Notes under the pieces: model-generated
Told to the model about the DNA's origin: nothing
What the model saw: only the letters and a program-made list of their open reading frames with translations
The model's database searches: none
Origin: Diogma glabrata
Taxonomy: Eukaryota; Arthropoda; Insecta; Diptera; Cylindrotomidae
Length of the DNA stretch: 64,000 nt
Reading direction: 5' to 3'
Assembly (NCBI GenBank): GCA_963693315.1
Contig: OY856187.1
Span: 383,199,711 to 383,263,710, forward strand
Shown here: one piece after another, positions 22,907 to 33,679 of the stretch
Position numbering within the stretch: the stretch's first letter is position 1
Layout: every line of letters begins with the position of its first letter
Program-made: the position numbers and the translations under genes

Positions 22907-23901
22907 AGTTTTGTTTGTCCCGAACAATATCAGCTATCGCATTGGTGCTGTTACGTTGGTACGGTGCCAACCTTTGCAGATGTATCACTTTCATCTTGGT
23001 ACGGGGTCCCTTTTGTATGCGGTAGATAACATCATTAATTCGTTTGATTATTTTATATGGGCCTTCCCAATCTGGCTGCAGCTGGGGTGATCTTCTCTTA
23101 GTTCTTCTGGGGTTGTATAGCCATACCAATTCTCCTTCTTGAAAACCGCCACTATTTGCATTTATGTCGTACCTGATTTTCATTTTGTCACTGGCAATCT
23201 TAATGTGGTCTCGAACCTGCTGATGGATTTTATTCATCTTCTCCCTTAGTTGTCCCACATAATCTGTTTTCGTGGATACCAGACCTCCAGGGATGCCAAA
23301 CTCGATGTCACTAGGAAGATGTACTTCTCTTCCGAACATGATATTCGCTGGCGTTTCACTTGTCGTATCGTGCACTGCGCTACCATAGGCCATCAAGAAT
23401 AACGGAAGATCCTTATCACAACTTCTTTGGTTGGCTTCTACTACCTTTGACAAATGTTCTTCCATGGTTCGGTTGAATCGATCTACCATGCCATCCGATT
23501 GTGGGTTCATAGGTGTAGTTTGTGTTTTCCTAATGTCGAGTGTTCTGCACAGCTCTTCCATCAGTTGAGATTCGAAATTCCTTCCCTGGTCGGTATGCAA
23601 CTCGAGCGGTGTTCCATATCTGCAAACCCATTCATTGACTAATGTTTCGAAGGGTAAGGTATCGAACCCTTACGTCGGTTCGATACCTTACCCAATAAAA
23701 CCTCTCCCTTACTTTAGCCAGGGTTTTATTGACTCCCAGGTGTCCTCCAGAAATACTTCCATGCAGCTTTCCCAGTACCTCTTCTACTCGACTTGATGGC
23801 AGCACCAGTTGCTCTAACACTTTCTTTCCATCAGCGGACTCCCATTTCCTTTTTAGTATCCTGTTGTCCATCAATAGTGAGTCCGATTGCCCCAGTAGCA
23901 C
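22905..23901 (-). pseudogene. Gypsy integrase, downstream copy, with internal deletion
   Basis: Upstream part (23901-23665): MLLGQSDSLL, GGHLGVNKTLAKVRERFYWV, the start of the zinc-binding region. It ends in an inverted-repeat scar at 23652-23693 and a stop. The frame resumes at LVNEWVCRYGTPLELHTDQG (second core Asp in HTDQG) and continues through NPQSDGMVDRFNRTMEE, an LPSDIEFGIPGG region and a C-terminal WEGPYKIIKRINDV module, stopping at 22905. The Cys pair of the zinc domain and the first catalytic Asp are missing. A separate frameshift lies near 23900. The upstream copy carries the same lesions. Confidence 0.85.
23652..23693. repeat. 16-bp inverted-repeat scar at the integrase deletion
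   Basis: Arms 23652-23667 and 23678-23693 are perfect inverted copies (GGGTAAGGTATCGAAC) around a 10-base loop. One arm is normal integrase coding sequence; the other is its reverse complement pasted at the deletion junction. The identical scar occurs at 29738-29779 in the other pol copy. Confidence 0.85.
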
Positions 23902-26900
23902 TTCACCTCCGTACTAAAAAGTGCTACCTCTTTCCACTCCGGTCGCCTTCCCTCAGTTTTCCACTTCAATATTGAAGCCATAGCTGGATCTTCTAGCTGC
24001 TCTCTTTTAATTGCCTCGGTACACCAATCTTCAGGAGTTTGGAACTTGATTTGGTTCACTTTCATTGCCTCATTTCCCTCAGTTCTGCTACATGACTTGC
24101 ACTCCTCTATACAGGGTCTTCTGGACAGGGCATCGGCGTTACCATGGATCCTTCCCTTGCGGTGTTCAACTTTGAAGTCGTAGTTCTGCAGGATCTCTAT
24201 CCATCTTGCTGCTTGTCCTTCAGGAAATTTGAATTGTAATAACCATTTAAGAGCAGCATGGTCCGTGCGAATCAGGAATGGCTGTCCACACAAATACTTG
24301 TGGAAATGTTTCACAGCCTTGATGATAGCTATCAACTCCTTCCTCGTGACACAGTAATTCCGCTCCGGCTTTGACAAAACTTTACTGAAGTAGGCCACCA
24401 CTTTCTCATCGTCTCCAACTTTCTGTGACAAAACCGCTCCGGTTCCTACATTGCTTGCGTCTGTGTCCAGAATGAACATCTTTCCGGATTCTGGATAGGC
24501 TAGTATTGGGGTGTTGCATAGTTTTTCTTTTAAACTGCAGAATGCCTCATTACATTCGGTTGTCCACAGAAACTTGGTATTTGCCTCTGTCAATTTATGT
24601 AGACTCTTGGCGATATTCGCAAAATTCTCCACAAATCTTCGATAATAGGTGCATAAGCCAAGGAAACTGCGTAGCTCATGAACATTCTTCGGTACTGGCC
24701 AATTTTTCACAGCATCAATCTTCTCGGGATCGGTTCTGACTCCATGTTCTGTAATGATGTGTCCAAGGTACTTCACTTCTTTGTGAAAGAGATTGCACTT
24801 TACCGGATTCAACTTCATGTTGGCATTACTTATTCTTCTGAGTACTTCTTCGAGGTTCATTAGATGCTTTTCGAAGTTGCGACCCATTATAATGATGTCA
24901 TCAAGATAAACTAGGCAGGCCTTCCAGGTTAAACCATGCAATACGCATTCCATTAGACGTTCAAATGTTGCTGGGGCATTGCATAAACCAAACGGCATCA
25001 CATTGAACTCCCACAACCCATTGCCAGTAGAAAATTCTGTCTTTCGTCGATCTTCTGGATGCATTTTAACTTGCCAGTAGCCACTCTTCAGATCTAATGT
25101 GCTGTACCATTTGGCCCCTGATAGTGTATCCAGTGTGTCATCAATTCGTGGCAGTGGATAGCTGTCCTTAATGGTTACCTCATTGAGCCTTCGATAGTCT
25201 ACACAAAAACGAGCTGACCCATCTTTTTTTCTAACTAGCACCACTGGTGAGCTCCATGGACTCTTAGATGGCCTGATGACTCCATCATTTTTCATTTTGT
25301 CCAGCATCCCTTGCACTTCCTCGTGTTTAGCCAGTGGTAGTCTTCTAGGAGGCTGTCTGATAGGATGAGCGTTTCCAGTGTTGATCCTATGTCGCACGAT
25401 GTTTGTTCTTCCAACATCTTCATCTCCAGTAGAGAAAACGCTGCTCATCTTCGTTAATACCCTTTTGATTTCTTTGAACTCGGCCGGGTTCATTCTTTTA
25501 CTAAGATCTTGAAGTATTGCTACTAATGCGGGATTGTTTCTCTGCATGAAGACCTTCTGCTCTTCTTGACAGTTGATTATCTCTTTTATGGTGCTGCATT
25601 TGGCGATTTCTTCTCCATGATTGATGACCACTCGTTTATTTGAGAAGTTAATCAGTTGCACTGGAACTACTCCCTCTTTTGCTGCTACTAGCGTTCGGCC
25701 AATCATAATGTTTCCACCAAAGTCGTTGTTAGCTGGCTCAATCATCACAGGTGAATTTTGGTCACCTTTATCTAGTAGCTTAGTCCAAATGATTTTCTCA
25801 GATTTTGCCGGGATCTCAGTCGGTCCATCACTAATAACACGGACCTCAGCATTGTCGTTGGTGGCGTGTAGCACTATTTCTGTGTTTCCATATCTCAGTA
25901 CGTGGCTTCCCAGATCTAATATAAAATTGTATTCTTTCATGAAGTCAAGCCCAATTATGCACTCATCTTCTATATCTGCTACAATAAATCGGTGCCGGTA
26001 TGAAATGTGAGATAATATATGCGAAAAATACACAACATCGGCAACATGCTGTGTAAGATATTTCCCTACCCGATTTAAAGTACAAACAAATGGAATAATT
26101 TTTTTACCTATATTACCAATATGATTTTTCCAATTAAGCGCTGAATCTATTTCCAACCCTAAAAAATTTATGGAATTTACGCGTTTTATTTCGTTTTTTC
26201 CAATTAAAATGCTATCGAAATGCTTAGTTTTGTCTGTTTTGATTTGAAAAATTATGAAATTCGTTTTTTCAAAATTGATTTTCAATTTGTTCGCATCAAA
26301 GTACTGTGTAAGAGTATTTAAGTCGTCTTCCATATCTTGTTTTAATTGCTCAATATTTTGATTTTTGTAAATAATCACTACGTCATCTGCATAGAGTTGT
26401 AGAGTACCATTTAGATTAAGCTTAAAAATATCATTTATATAAATGATAAAAAGAATTGGGCCTAAAATTGATCCTTGTGGGATCCCAGATTGCACTGATT
26501 CATAATTAGATTTTATGTTATTTATTTGAACAAATTGTTTCCTATTTGTTAAATAATTTATCATCAGTTCCAATGCTGTCTCTTTGACACCATACACTAT
26601 AAGTTTTCCTATAAGAATCTCATAAAAGACGCAATCAAATGCTTTCCTCAAATCGAGACACATGGTTGCAGTAAAGTACTTTCTTTCTAAATGGTCATAG
26701 ATTTGTTCCATAAAATTAAGTGTGGCTGATAATGTGCTACTTTTTTTGGTAAATCCGAACTGATTTGGGTGAACAATGTTATTCGAAATTAGATGACTGT
26801 GAAGACGTGTATGAATTGCTCTTTCATATATCTTTGACATGACCGATAGAATGGAAATAGGTCGATAGTTAGACGATTCTAATCTATTTCCCGCTTTAAA

Positions 26901-28430
26901 AAGTGGTTTGATTCTAGCAATTTTCAATTGATCAGGGAATATACCATTAGTAAATGATAAATTGATTGAGTTGCTTAGAAATTCTGAGAGATCTGGTAAG
27001 CTTTTCAATAATTTAGTTGATATGCCATCCCACCCAATTGAAGAGTTTGCATTTATCTGAACAAGAATGTCAGAGATTTCATTTGAACAGGTTGGTGAGA
27101 ATTCATTGAGACTATTTGCATTGGATATAATAGGAATTAAATAATTAGGTTGTTCATAATTTATACCCTTAGTTATGTTATTTGACACATTTACAAATAA
27201 TTTGTTAAACGCATTTGCTACATTTTGTTGATCACTATCAATTATTCCATTAATTTTTAATGATATTAATGCAGAATTTTCGCAATCGTTCATAGGAGAA
27301 TTATATAATACCTCTTTGATCAAGGTCCAAAACAGTTTAGGGTTGTTCGTACTGTTTTCAAATTTTTTGGAATAGTAGTTAGATTTTAGTTCAAATATCT
27401 TAATTTTAACAAATTTTTTCATTTCTAGAAATTTTATACGAAAATATTCGTTCTGGATATATTTTTTGGACAGTTTATAAAATTTATTTCGTATTTTAAT
27501 TGACCGTTTTAAGGACGATGTAAACCAAGGCTTTTCATATAATTGATATTTTTTTTTAGCTAATATTGTTGTTTTATTATGCTCAATAGTTTTTACTAGA
27601 ATTTTGTGTAAATTTTCAAAACATAGGGTTTCAAAGTTAAGCTCAGATATTTGTTGAATAACATTAGATTCATTAACTTTATTGATTGTAATTAAATTAT
27701 TATCCAATTTTGCTCTTGATTTATTTATTACCATAAATCGGTGGTCACTTAAATGTGTATCACCAAGATAAACCAAAAACTTATCAGACACCGAAGTCAT
27801 TGCATGATCCAGTAGCGTTTTTATAGAGATCGATTTTCTTGTATAAAAATTTTCATGAATCTTATTTATAATTTTGAATCCATTCATACCAATGATTTGT
27901 TTATAGTTATTAGTCTGTGAGTCCATGTCATTTAATAAATTAATATTTAGATCACCAATTATAAACGATAATTTATATTTTTCAAGAATATCATTAAAAT
28001 ATTTCAGAAACAAACTGAGATTAGTATGGGGTGGACGATATATTGCAATTAAGGTCATTTTAATTTGCCTAGATTTAATAACTAATAAATCATTTTCATT
28101 GAAGGATTCTGCAAAACAGAAATCAAAATCTAGGTTTAAACTTGTAAAAATCGATACTCCACCTCCACTTCTTCCCTGTCTAGTATGGTGAAAAGATTTA
28201 TATCCATTCAAATTAAAATAGCTTAACTCGTTTTCTTGTAGAAACGTTTCCACAAGCACTATAACACTTATGTTAATCTGTAAGGAACATAGCAGTTCTT
28301 CTAGCTTTTCTAACTTATTTCTTAATCTGTTAATATTTATATATAAAATGTTTATACCTTGAATTGTGTCAATATTGTTTTTGAATTTATTTAAACTTAG
28401 AAAGTGAGTATTTTCTGCCAAGTTTGACAT
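23871..28430 (-). CDS. Fused ORF: LINE endonuclease-RT joined in frame to gypsy protease-RT-RNase H
   Basis: 1519 codons from ATG 28430 without a stop. Residues 1-811 are a complete LINE endonuclease and RT core: INILYININRLRNKL, a catalytic Glu in LVETFLQE, IYRPPHTN, IGDLNINLL, SDHRF near 27740; then RT with SIGWDGISTKLLK, YRPISILSVMSKIYERAI, FGFTKKSSTLSAT, LRKAFDCV, QGSILGPILF and the YADD box at 26382-26393. At HILSHISYR it enters gypsy sequence at HRFIVADIEDE, just after the protease active site, which is therefore absent. Gypsy RT follows with FCVDYRRLNEVT, FGLCNAPATFERLM, YLDD at 24897-24908, and RNase H with DTDASNVGTGAVLSQ. It frameshifts near 23895 before integrase. The fusion is seen directly; whether it is translated is unknown. 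Confidence 0.85.
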   Translation of the reverse strand: MSNLAENTHFLSLNKFKNNIDTIQGINILYININRLRNKLEKLEELLCSLQINISVIVLVETFLQENELSYFNLNGYKSFHHTRQGRSGGGVSIFTSLNLDFDFCFAESFNENDLLVIKSRQIKMTLIAIYRPPHTNLSLFLKYFNDILEKYKLSFIIGDLNINLLNDMDSQTNNYKQIIGMNGFKIINKIHENFYTRKSISIKTLLDHAMTSVSDKFLVYLGDTHLSDHRFMVINKSRAKLDNNLITINKVNESNVIQQISELNFETLCFENLHKILVKTIEHNKTTILAKKKYQLYEKPWFTSSLKRSIKIRNKFYKLSKKYIQNEYFRIKFLEMKKFVKIKIFELKSNYYSKKFENSTNNPKLFWTLIKEVLYNSPMNDCENSALISLKINGIIDSDQQNVANAFNKLFVNVSNNITKGINYEQPNYLIPIISNANSLNEFSPTCSNEISDILVQINANSSIGWDGISTKLLKSLPDLSEFLSNSINLSFTNGIFPDQLKIARIKPLFKAGNRLESSNYRPISILSVMSKIYERAIHTRLHSHLISNNIVHPNQFGFTKKSSTLSATLNFMEQIYDHLERKYFTATMCLDLRKAFDCVFYEILIGKLIVYGVKETALELMINYLTNRKQFVQINNIKSNYESVQSGIPQGSILGPILFIIYINDIFKLNLNGTLQLYADDVVIIYKNQNIEQLKQDMEDDLNTLTQYFDANKLKINFEKTNFIIFQIKTDKTKHFDSILIGKNEIKRVNSINFLGLEIDSALNWKNHIGNIGKKIIPFVCTLNRVGKYLTQHVADVVYFSHILSHISYRHRFIVADIEDECIIGLDFMKEYNFILDLGSHVLRYGNTEIVLHATNDNAEVRVISDGPTEIPAKSEKIIWTKLLDKGDQNSPVMIEPANNDFGGNIMIGRTLVAAKEGVVPVQLINFSNKRVVINHGEEIAKCSTIKEIINCQEEQKVFMQRNNPALVAILQDLSKRMNPAEFKEIKRVLTKMSSVFSTGDEDVGRTNIVRHRINTGNAHPIRQPPRRLPLAKHEEVQGMLDKMKNDGVIRPSKSPWSSPVVLVRKKDGSARFCVDYRRLNEVTIKDSYPLPRIDDTLDTLSGAKWYSTLDLKSGYWQVKMHPEDRRKTEFSTGNGLWEFNVMPFGLCNAPATFERLMECVLHGLTWKACLVYLDDIIIMGRNFEKHLMNLEEVLRRISNANMKLNPVKCNLFHKEVKYLGHIITEHGVRTDPEKIDAVKNWPVPKNVHELRSFLGLCTYYRRFVENFANIAKSLHKLTEANTKFLWTTECNEAFCSLKEKLCNTPILAYPESGKMFILDTDASNVGTGAVLSQKVGDDEKVVAYFSKVLSKPERNYCVTRKELIAIIKAVKHFHKYLCGQPFLIRTDHAALKWLLQFKFPEGQAARWIEILQNYDFKVEHRKGRIHGNADALSRRPCIEECKSCSRTEGNEAMKVNQIKFQTPEDWCTEAIKREQLEDPAMASILKWKTEGRRPEWKEVALFSTEVKCYWGNRTHY

Positions 28431-29030
28431 ATTAGATGTTTAAAAATCAGTAATATGAAAATTAATTTTTTTTTCTACTTAGAGAGTTCACAAATTTCAG
28501 AAATATTTTTCAAGACTAAAATTAAAAAAAAGATTAATATAATATTATCTACATCCAGTATTACCTCGGAAAAAAAACGGTATGTATATTATTGTTGTCT
28601 ATCAGCTGCTTGTGTATTTTTGTATTATTATTATTATTAACATCAATTTCGATTACGGATGATTTACGTCATTTGTAACGATGTCGTCAGTTGTTGTAAT
28701 AAATTTATACTGAAGGTCTCCTTCTTTAACTTTGATGAAAAATTTTCCATGACGATACCAATAGTGATGAATAACTTTGTTTTTTCTAAGATCTCGCAGG
28801 TCGCTTAGAAGTTTTTGGTTTTCCTTCGTTAGTCGATCTTGAAAATAAATTTTATTACCATTATTGCTATTAATGTTGGTTAAAATTTGGTGGACATAGC
28901 ATGGACCCAATGATTTTTTCATTCGCATTATACTTGATTTAGTTTCTGCACTATTTAATTGCATGATAATATGTGATCGTTTCCCAAGTACTATTTTATG
29001 AGAAGATGCTACATTGTTTAATCCAAATTT
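25997..29030 (-). mobile_element. CR1/Jockey-type LINE segment captured inside the gypsy element
   Basis: It contains the C-terminal part of ORF1, a 222-bp inter-ORF spacer (28431-28652), and ORF2 endonuclease plus RT. The 5' UTR, the ORF1 N-terminus, the ORF2 C-terminus, the 3' UTR and the tail are all missing. Both edges are sharp junctions to gypsy pol. ORF2 as far as it goes has no lesion, so capture was recent or the frame was under selection. Confidence 0.8.
28653..29030 (-). pseudogene. LINE ORF1, C-terminal fragment
   Basis: Open from the junction at 29030 to a stop at 28653. Recognisable: KIYFQDRLTKENQKLLSDLR then HYWYRHGKFFIKVKEGD, typical of insect LINE ORF1 C-termini, which bind nucleic acid. 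The frame differs from that of the gypsy integrase end it abuts, so the two are not fused. Confidence 0.65.
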
Positions 29031-29987
29031 GTGCTGTTACGTTGGTACGGTGCCAACCTTTGCAGATGTATCACTTTCATCTTGGTACGGGGTCCCTTTT
29101 GTATGCGGTAGATAACATCATTAATTCGTTTGATTATTTTATATGGGCCTTCCCAATCTGGCTGCAGCTGGGGTGATCTTCTCTTAGTTCTTCTGGGGTT
29201 GTATAGCCATACCAATTCTCCTTCTTGAAAACCGCCACTATTTGCATTTATGTCGTACCTGATTTTCATTTTGTCACTGGCAATCTTAATGTGGTCTCGA
29301 ACCTGCTGATGGATTTTATTCATCTTCTCCCTTAGTTGTCCCACATAATCTGTTTTCGTGGATACCAGACCTCCAGGGATGCCAAACTCGATGTCACTAG
29401 GAAGATGTACTTCTCTTCCGAACATGATATTCGCTGGCGTTTCACTTGTCGTATCGTGCACTGCGCTACCATAGGCCATCAAGAATAACGGAAGATCCTT
29501 ATCACAACTTCTTTGGTTGGCTTCTACTACCTTTGACAAATGTTCTTCCATGGTTCGGTTGAATCGATCTACCATGCCATCCGATTGTGGGTTCATAGGT
29601 GTAGTTTGTGTTTTCCTAATGTCGAGTGTTCTGCACAGCTCTTCCATCAGTTGAGATTCGAAATTCCTTCCCTGGTCGGTATGCAACTCGAGCGGTGTTC
29701 CATATCTGCAAACCCATTCATTGACTAATGTTTCGAAGGGTAAGGTATCGAACCCTTACGTCGGTTCGATACCTTACCCAATAAAACCTCTCCCTTACTT
29801 TAGCCAGGGTTTTATTGACTCCCAGGTGTCCTCCAGAAATACTTCCATGCAGCTTTCCCAGTACCTCTTCTACTCGACTTGATGGCAGCACCAGTTGCTC
29901 TAACACTTTCTTTCCATCAGCGGACTCCCATTTCCTTTTTAGTATCCTGTTGTCCATCAATAGTGAGTCCGATTGCCCCAGTAGCAC
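29031..29987 (-). pseudogene. Gypsy integrase, upstream copy, 3'-truncated at LINE junction
   Basis: Same content and lesions as 22905-23901, including the inverted-repeat scar at 29738-29779. It stops at the LINE junction three codons after QRNST, so it lacks the last codons, the PPT and an LTR of its own. Confidence 0.85.
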
Positions 29988-32082
29988 TTCACCTCCGTAC
30001 TAAAAAGTGCTACCTCTTTCCACTCCGGTCGCCTTCCCTCAGTTTTCCACTTCAATATTGAAGCCATAGCTGGATCTTCTAGCTGCTCTCTTTTAATTGC
30101 CTCGGTACAACAATCTTCAGGAGTTTGGAACTTGATTTGGTTCACTTTCATTGCCTCATTTCCCTCAGTTCTGCTACATGACTTGCACTCCTCTATACAG
30201 GGTCTTCTGGACAGGGCATCGGCGTTACCATGGATCCTTCCCTTGCGGTGTTCAACTTTGAAGTCGTAGTTCTGCAGGATCTCTATCCATCTTGCTGCTT
30301 GTCCTTCAGGAAATTTGAATTGTAATAACCATTTAAGAGCAGCATGGTCCGTGCGAATCAGGAATGGCTGTCCACACAAATACTTGTGGAAATGTTTCAC
30401 AGCCTTGATGATAGCTATCAACTCCTTCCTCGTGACACAGTAATTCCGCTCCGGCTTTGACAAAACTTTACTGAAGTAGGCCACCACTTTCTCATCGTCT
30501 CCAACTTTCTGTGACAAAACCGCTCCGGTTCCTACATTGCTTGCGTCTGTGTCCAGAATGAACATCTTTCCGGATTCTGGATAGGCTAGTATTGGGGTGT
30601 TGCATAGTTTTTCTTTTAAACTGCAGAATGCCTCATTACATTCGGTTGTCCACAGAAACTTGGTATTTGCCTCTGTCAATTTATGTAGACTCTTGGCGAT
30701 ATTCGCAAAATTCTCCACAAATCTTCGATAATAGGTGCATAAGCCAAGGAAACTGCGTAGCTCATGAACATTCTTCGGTACTGGCCAATTTTTCACAGCA
30801 TCAATCTTCTCGGGATCGGTTCTGACTCCATGTTCTGTAATGATGTGTCCAAGGTACTTCACTTCTTTGTGAAAGAGATTGCACTTTACCGGATTCAACT
30901 TCATGTTGGCATTACTTATTCTTCTGAGTACTTCTTCGAGGTTCATTAGATGCTTTTCGAAGTTGCGACCCATTATAATGATGTCATCAAGATAAACTAG
31001 GCAGGCCTTCCAGGTTAAACCATGCAATACGCATTCCATTAGACGTTCAAATGTTGCTGGGGCATTGCATAAACCAAACGGCATCACATTGAACTCCCAC
31101 AACCCATTGCCAGTAGAAAATTCTGTCTTTCGTCGATCTTCTGGATGCATTTTAACTTGCCAGTAGCCACTCTTCAGATCTAATGTGCTGTACCATTTGG
31201 CCCCTGATAGTGTATCCAGTGTGTCATCAATTCGTGGCAGTAGATAGCTGTCCTTAATGGTTACCTCATTGAGCCTTCGATAGTCTACACAAAAACGAGC
31301 TGACCCATCTTTTTTTCTAACTAGCACCACTGGTGAGCTCCATGGACTCTTAGATGGCCTGATGACTCCATCACTTTTCATTTTGTCCAGCACTCCTTGC
31401 ACTTCCTCGTGTTTAGCCAGTGGTAGTCTTCTAGGAGGCTGTCTGATAGGATGAGCGTTTCCAGTGTTGATTCTATGTCGCACGATGTTTGTTCTTCCAT
31501 CATCTTCATCTCCAGTAGAGAAAACGCTGCTCATCTTCGTTAATACCCTCTTGATTTCTTTGAATTCGGCCGGGTTCATTCTTTTACTAAGATCTTGAAG
31601 TATTGCTGCTAATGCGGGATTGTTTCTCTGCATGAAGACCTTCTGCTCTTCTTGACAGTTGATTATCTCTTTTATGGTGCTGCATTTGGCGATTTCTTTT
31701 CCATGATTGATGACCACTCGTTTATTTGAGAAGTTAATCAGTTGCTCTGGAACTACCCCCTCTTTTGCTGCTACTAGCGTTCGGCCAATCATAATGTTTC
31801 CCCCAAAGTCGTTGTTAGCTGGCTCAATCATCACAGGTGAATTTTGGTCACTTTTATCTAGTAGCTTAGTCCAAATGATTTTCTCAGATTTTGCCGGGAT
31901 CTCAGTTGGTCCATCACTAATAACACGGACCTCAGCATTGTCGTTGGTGGCGTGTAGCACTATTTCTGTGTTTCCATATCTCAGTACGTGGCTTCCCAGA
32001 TCTAATATAAAATTGTATTCTTTCATGAAGTCAAGCCCAATTATGCGCTCATCTTCTATATCTGCTACAATAAAGCGGTGCC
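29031..32082 (-). repeat. Upstream copy of the duplicated gypsy pol segment (partner 22945-25996)
   Basis: 3052 bp aligned at a constant offset of 6086 with no indel. By eye one difference lies in the first 2200 bp (24024 versus 30110) and about 17 in the last 840 bp (from 25156 and 31242 onward). Confidence 0.9.
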
Positions 32083-32224
32083 TAAATGAATTTCCTCCAA
32101 GGTGAACCTCTTGGTCGCTTTCTCCATGAACTAGAACTGTTTCACCCGTAGCTGTTTTTAGGGTGAATCGTCTTGCTGTATCGATCTGACTATCACAAAC
32201 CACATCTGGACGCACTATCGATCT
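29957..32224 (-). pseudogene. Gypsy protease-RT-RNase H, upstream copy
   Basis: Continues from the protease motif LDTGA at 32228-32242, after which a TAG at 32225-32227 interrupts. The open frame then runs through HGESDQEVHLGGNSFRHRF, the RT core with YLDD at 30983-30994, RNase H DTDASNVG and the tail near DALSRRP. It leaves frame near 29985, as the downstream copy does. Apart from the stop and the frameshift, the RT and RNase H motifs are complete. Confidence 0.9.
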
Positions 32225-33650
32225 CTAAGCACCTGTGTCCAAAGTCAACATGCACGATTTGCTTCCAACGGTTGCCTCTAAGACTAGACTACTATTTTCT
32301 CTTTTTACTTGTGATACCACCAATGTAGGGCATTGTAATTGAGCCAGCTTTCGTCCTTCAAAACTGGCACAATCTAGTTTCCCGAATCCGGAACGCGGTC
32401 CTGTCTTCCGGGTGTGGCTCCCATTTACATTCTCTTCGGATGTGCCCCAACTTCCCACAGTTCCAGCATCTTACTCTGCTAGACCTACTTCGTTGATTTC
32501 GCTCAGGCTTATCTCCCAGACTTTTGACACGCATGATCACTTCATCAAGCGCTGCTTTTAGAGGTTCTTCAGCAACTTCCATCTGACGTACTCTATCTGA
32601 ACCGTACGCTCTTTTTCCAGCTTCCATTTGCAGGGCCAATGCTAAGACTTCCACAGGTAGCTTCTTTCCGCTTAGATACAGCTGATTCCTCATTTGTACA
32701 TCTCGAAGAGCATTGATAAATGTATCAGCTGCCAATTCGTCTCGGTGTTCAGCGTTATAGTTGGAAATGACAGATTTACCAGTCTCACAATGTCAGCCTC
32801 TAATTCTTGCAAAGTTTCGCTGACTCCTTGTTTCCGTGTTTTTAGCTGCATGCGATGGAAAGCTTGCATATGACTTTCACCATATCTTACTTCTAAGGCC
32901 TCCATTATCTTGCTGTAATCACGCTCTGTCGCTGATAGTGTTTGCAAAATTTCATCAGCAGGTCCCTTCAATGCCAATATAAGCGCATTTGCTTTTTGCT
33001 GGTGATCAACCCCAGTTTGTTGCAATCTCAAATTGCATCTTAAATATCTGATACGATGGAGATCCATCAAATGCGGGACTTTTCACTCTAGCTGGGGCTG
33101 AAGTAGTTGATGGATTGATCATGTTACCTGACTTCACTTGTGCTATTTCTTGGCGGAATTCACTCGAAAGTTTGCGTAATTTCTCTTGTTCTTCGGTAAC
33201 TGTCCGCAGCTCCCTTTCCATGTTGTTGATTTTAACCTCCGCACTGGATATACGTGACTCGATTACTTCACGTAGTTGTTGTTGATCTAATTTTTGTTCC
33301 GCTGCCAGTTTCTCTTGTCGGGCTTTTTGTTCTGCTGCCAGTTTCTCTTGTCGGGCCATCATATCAGCAAGTTGTTGTTGTTGGTTGTTTCCTTGTTTGG
33401 CCATCATATCAGCAAATTGTTGTTGCTGCTGTGCCATCATTTCTTTCATCAACGCCATCATCGGATCAATTGCTGGGGCATTCTGAATCGGAGCTTCCTC
33501 CGGCTCTATTTCTATAACCTCTGTGTTTTGGCCTGCTTCTTCTAAAACTTTACGCAGCCGGAATGCAAGTTCTGCCTTCGTTCCATGGATTGGAGCATTC
33601 CTTTTCTTCAACTCATCCTTCAGCTGGGTCTGGGTCTGGGTCCTGACCAT
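32225..33650 (-). pseudogene. Gypsy gag with several frameshifts
   Basis: ATG 33650 opens a SAP-like start (TQLKDELKKRNAPIHGTKAE), then a long Gln/Met-rich coiled-coil-like region (MMAQQQQQFADMM, repeated RQEKLAAEQK) and the capsid-like segment FDGSPSYQIFKMQFE. Frame changes near 33030, 32710 and 32400 connect to LILALKGPADEILQTLS, then LPVEVLALALQMEAGKRAYG, a CCHC zinc knuckle CWNCGKLGHIRREC at 32427-32468, and the approach to the protease. It is the only gag in the element. Confidence 0.8.
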
Positions 33651-33660
33651 TGTTTCAATA

Positions 33661-33678
33661 ATCCCACTTCTGACACCA
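33661..33678 (-). other. Primer binding site, tRNA-Leu type
   Basis: Minus strand TGGTGTCAGAAGTGGGAT lies one base after the 5' LTR and is complementary to the 3' end (with CCA) of animal tRNA-Leu, as used by some insect gypsy elements. The tRNA identity is from memory. Confidence 0.8.
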
Positions 33679-33679
33679 C

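Noticed and set aside
23454..26010. Plus-strand ORFs opposite gypsy pol
   Set aside because: Antisense shadows of pol; the same ones recur at plus 6086 because pol is duplicated.
25997..29030. Simple LINE insertion into a gypsy element
   Set aside because: The LINE piece has neither its 5' nor its 3' end and the flanking gypsy sequence is duplicated rather than interrupted.
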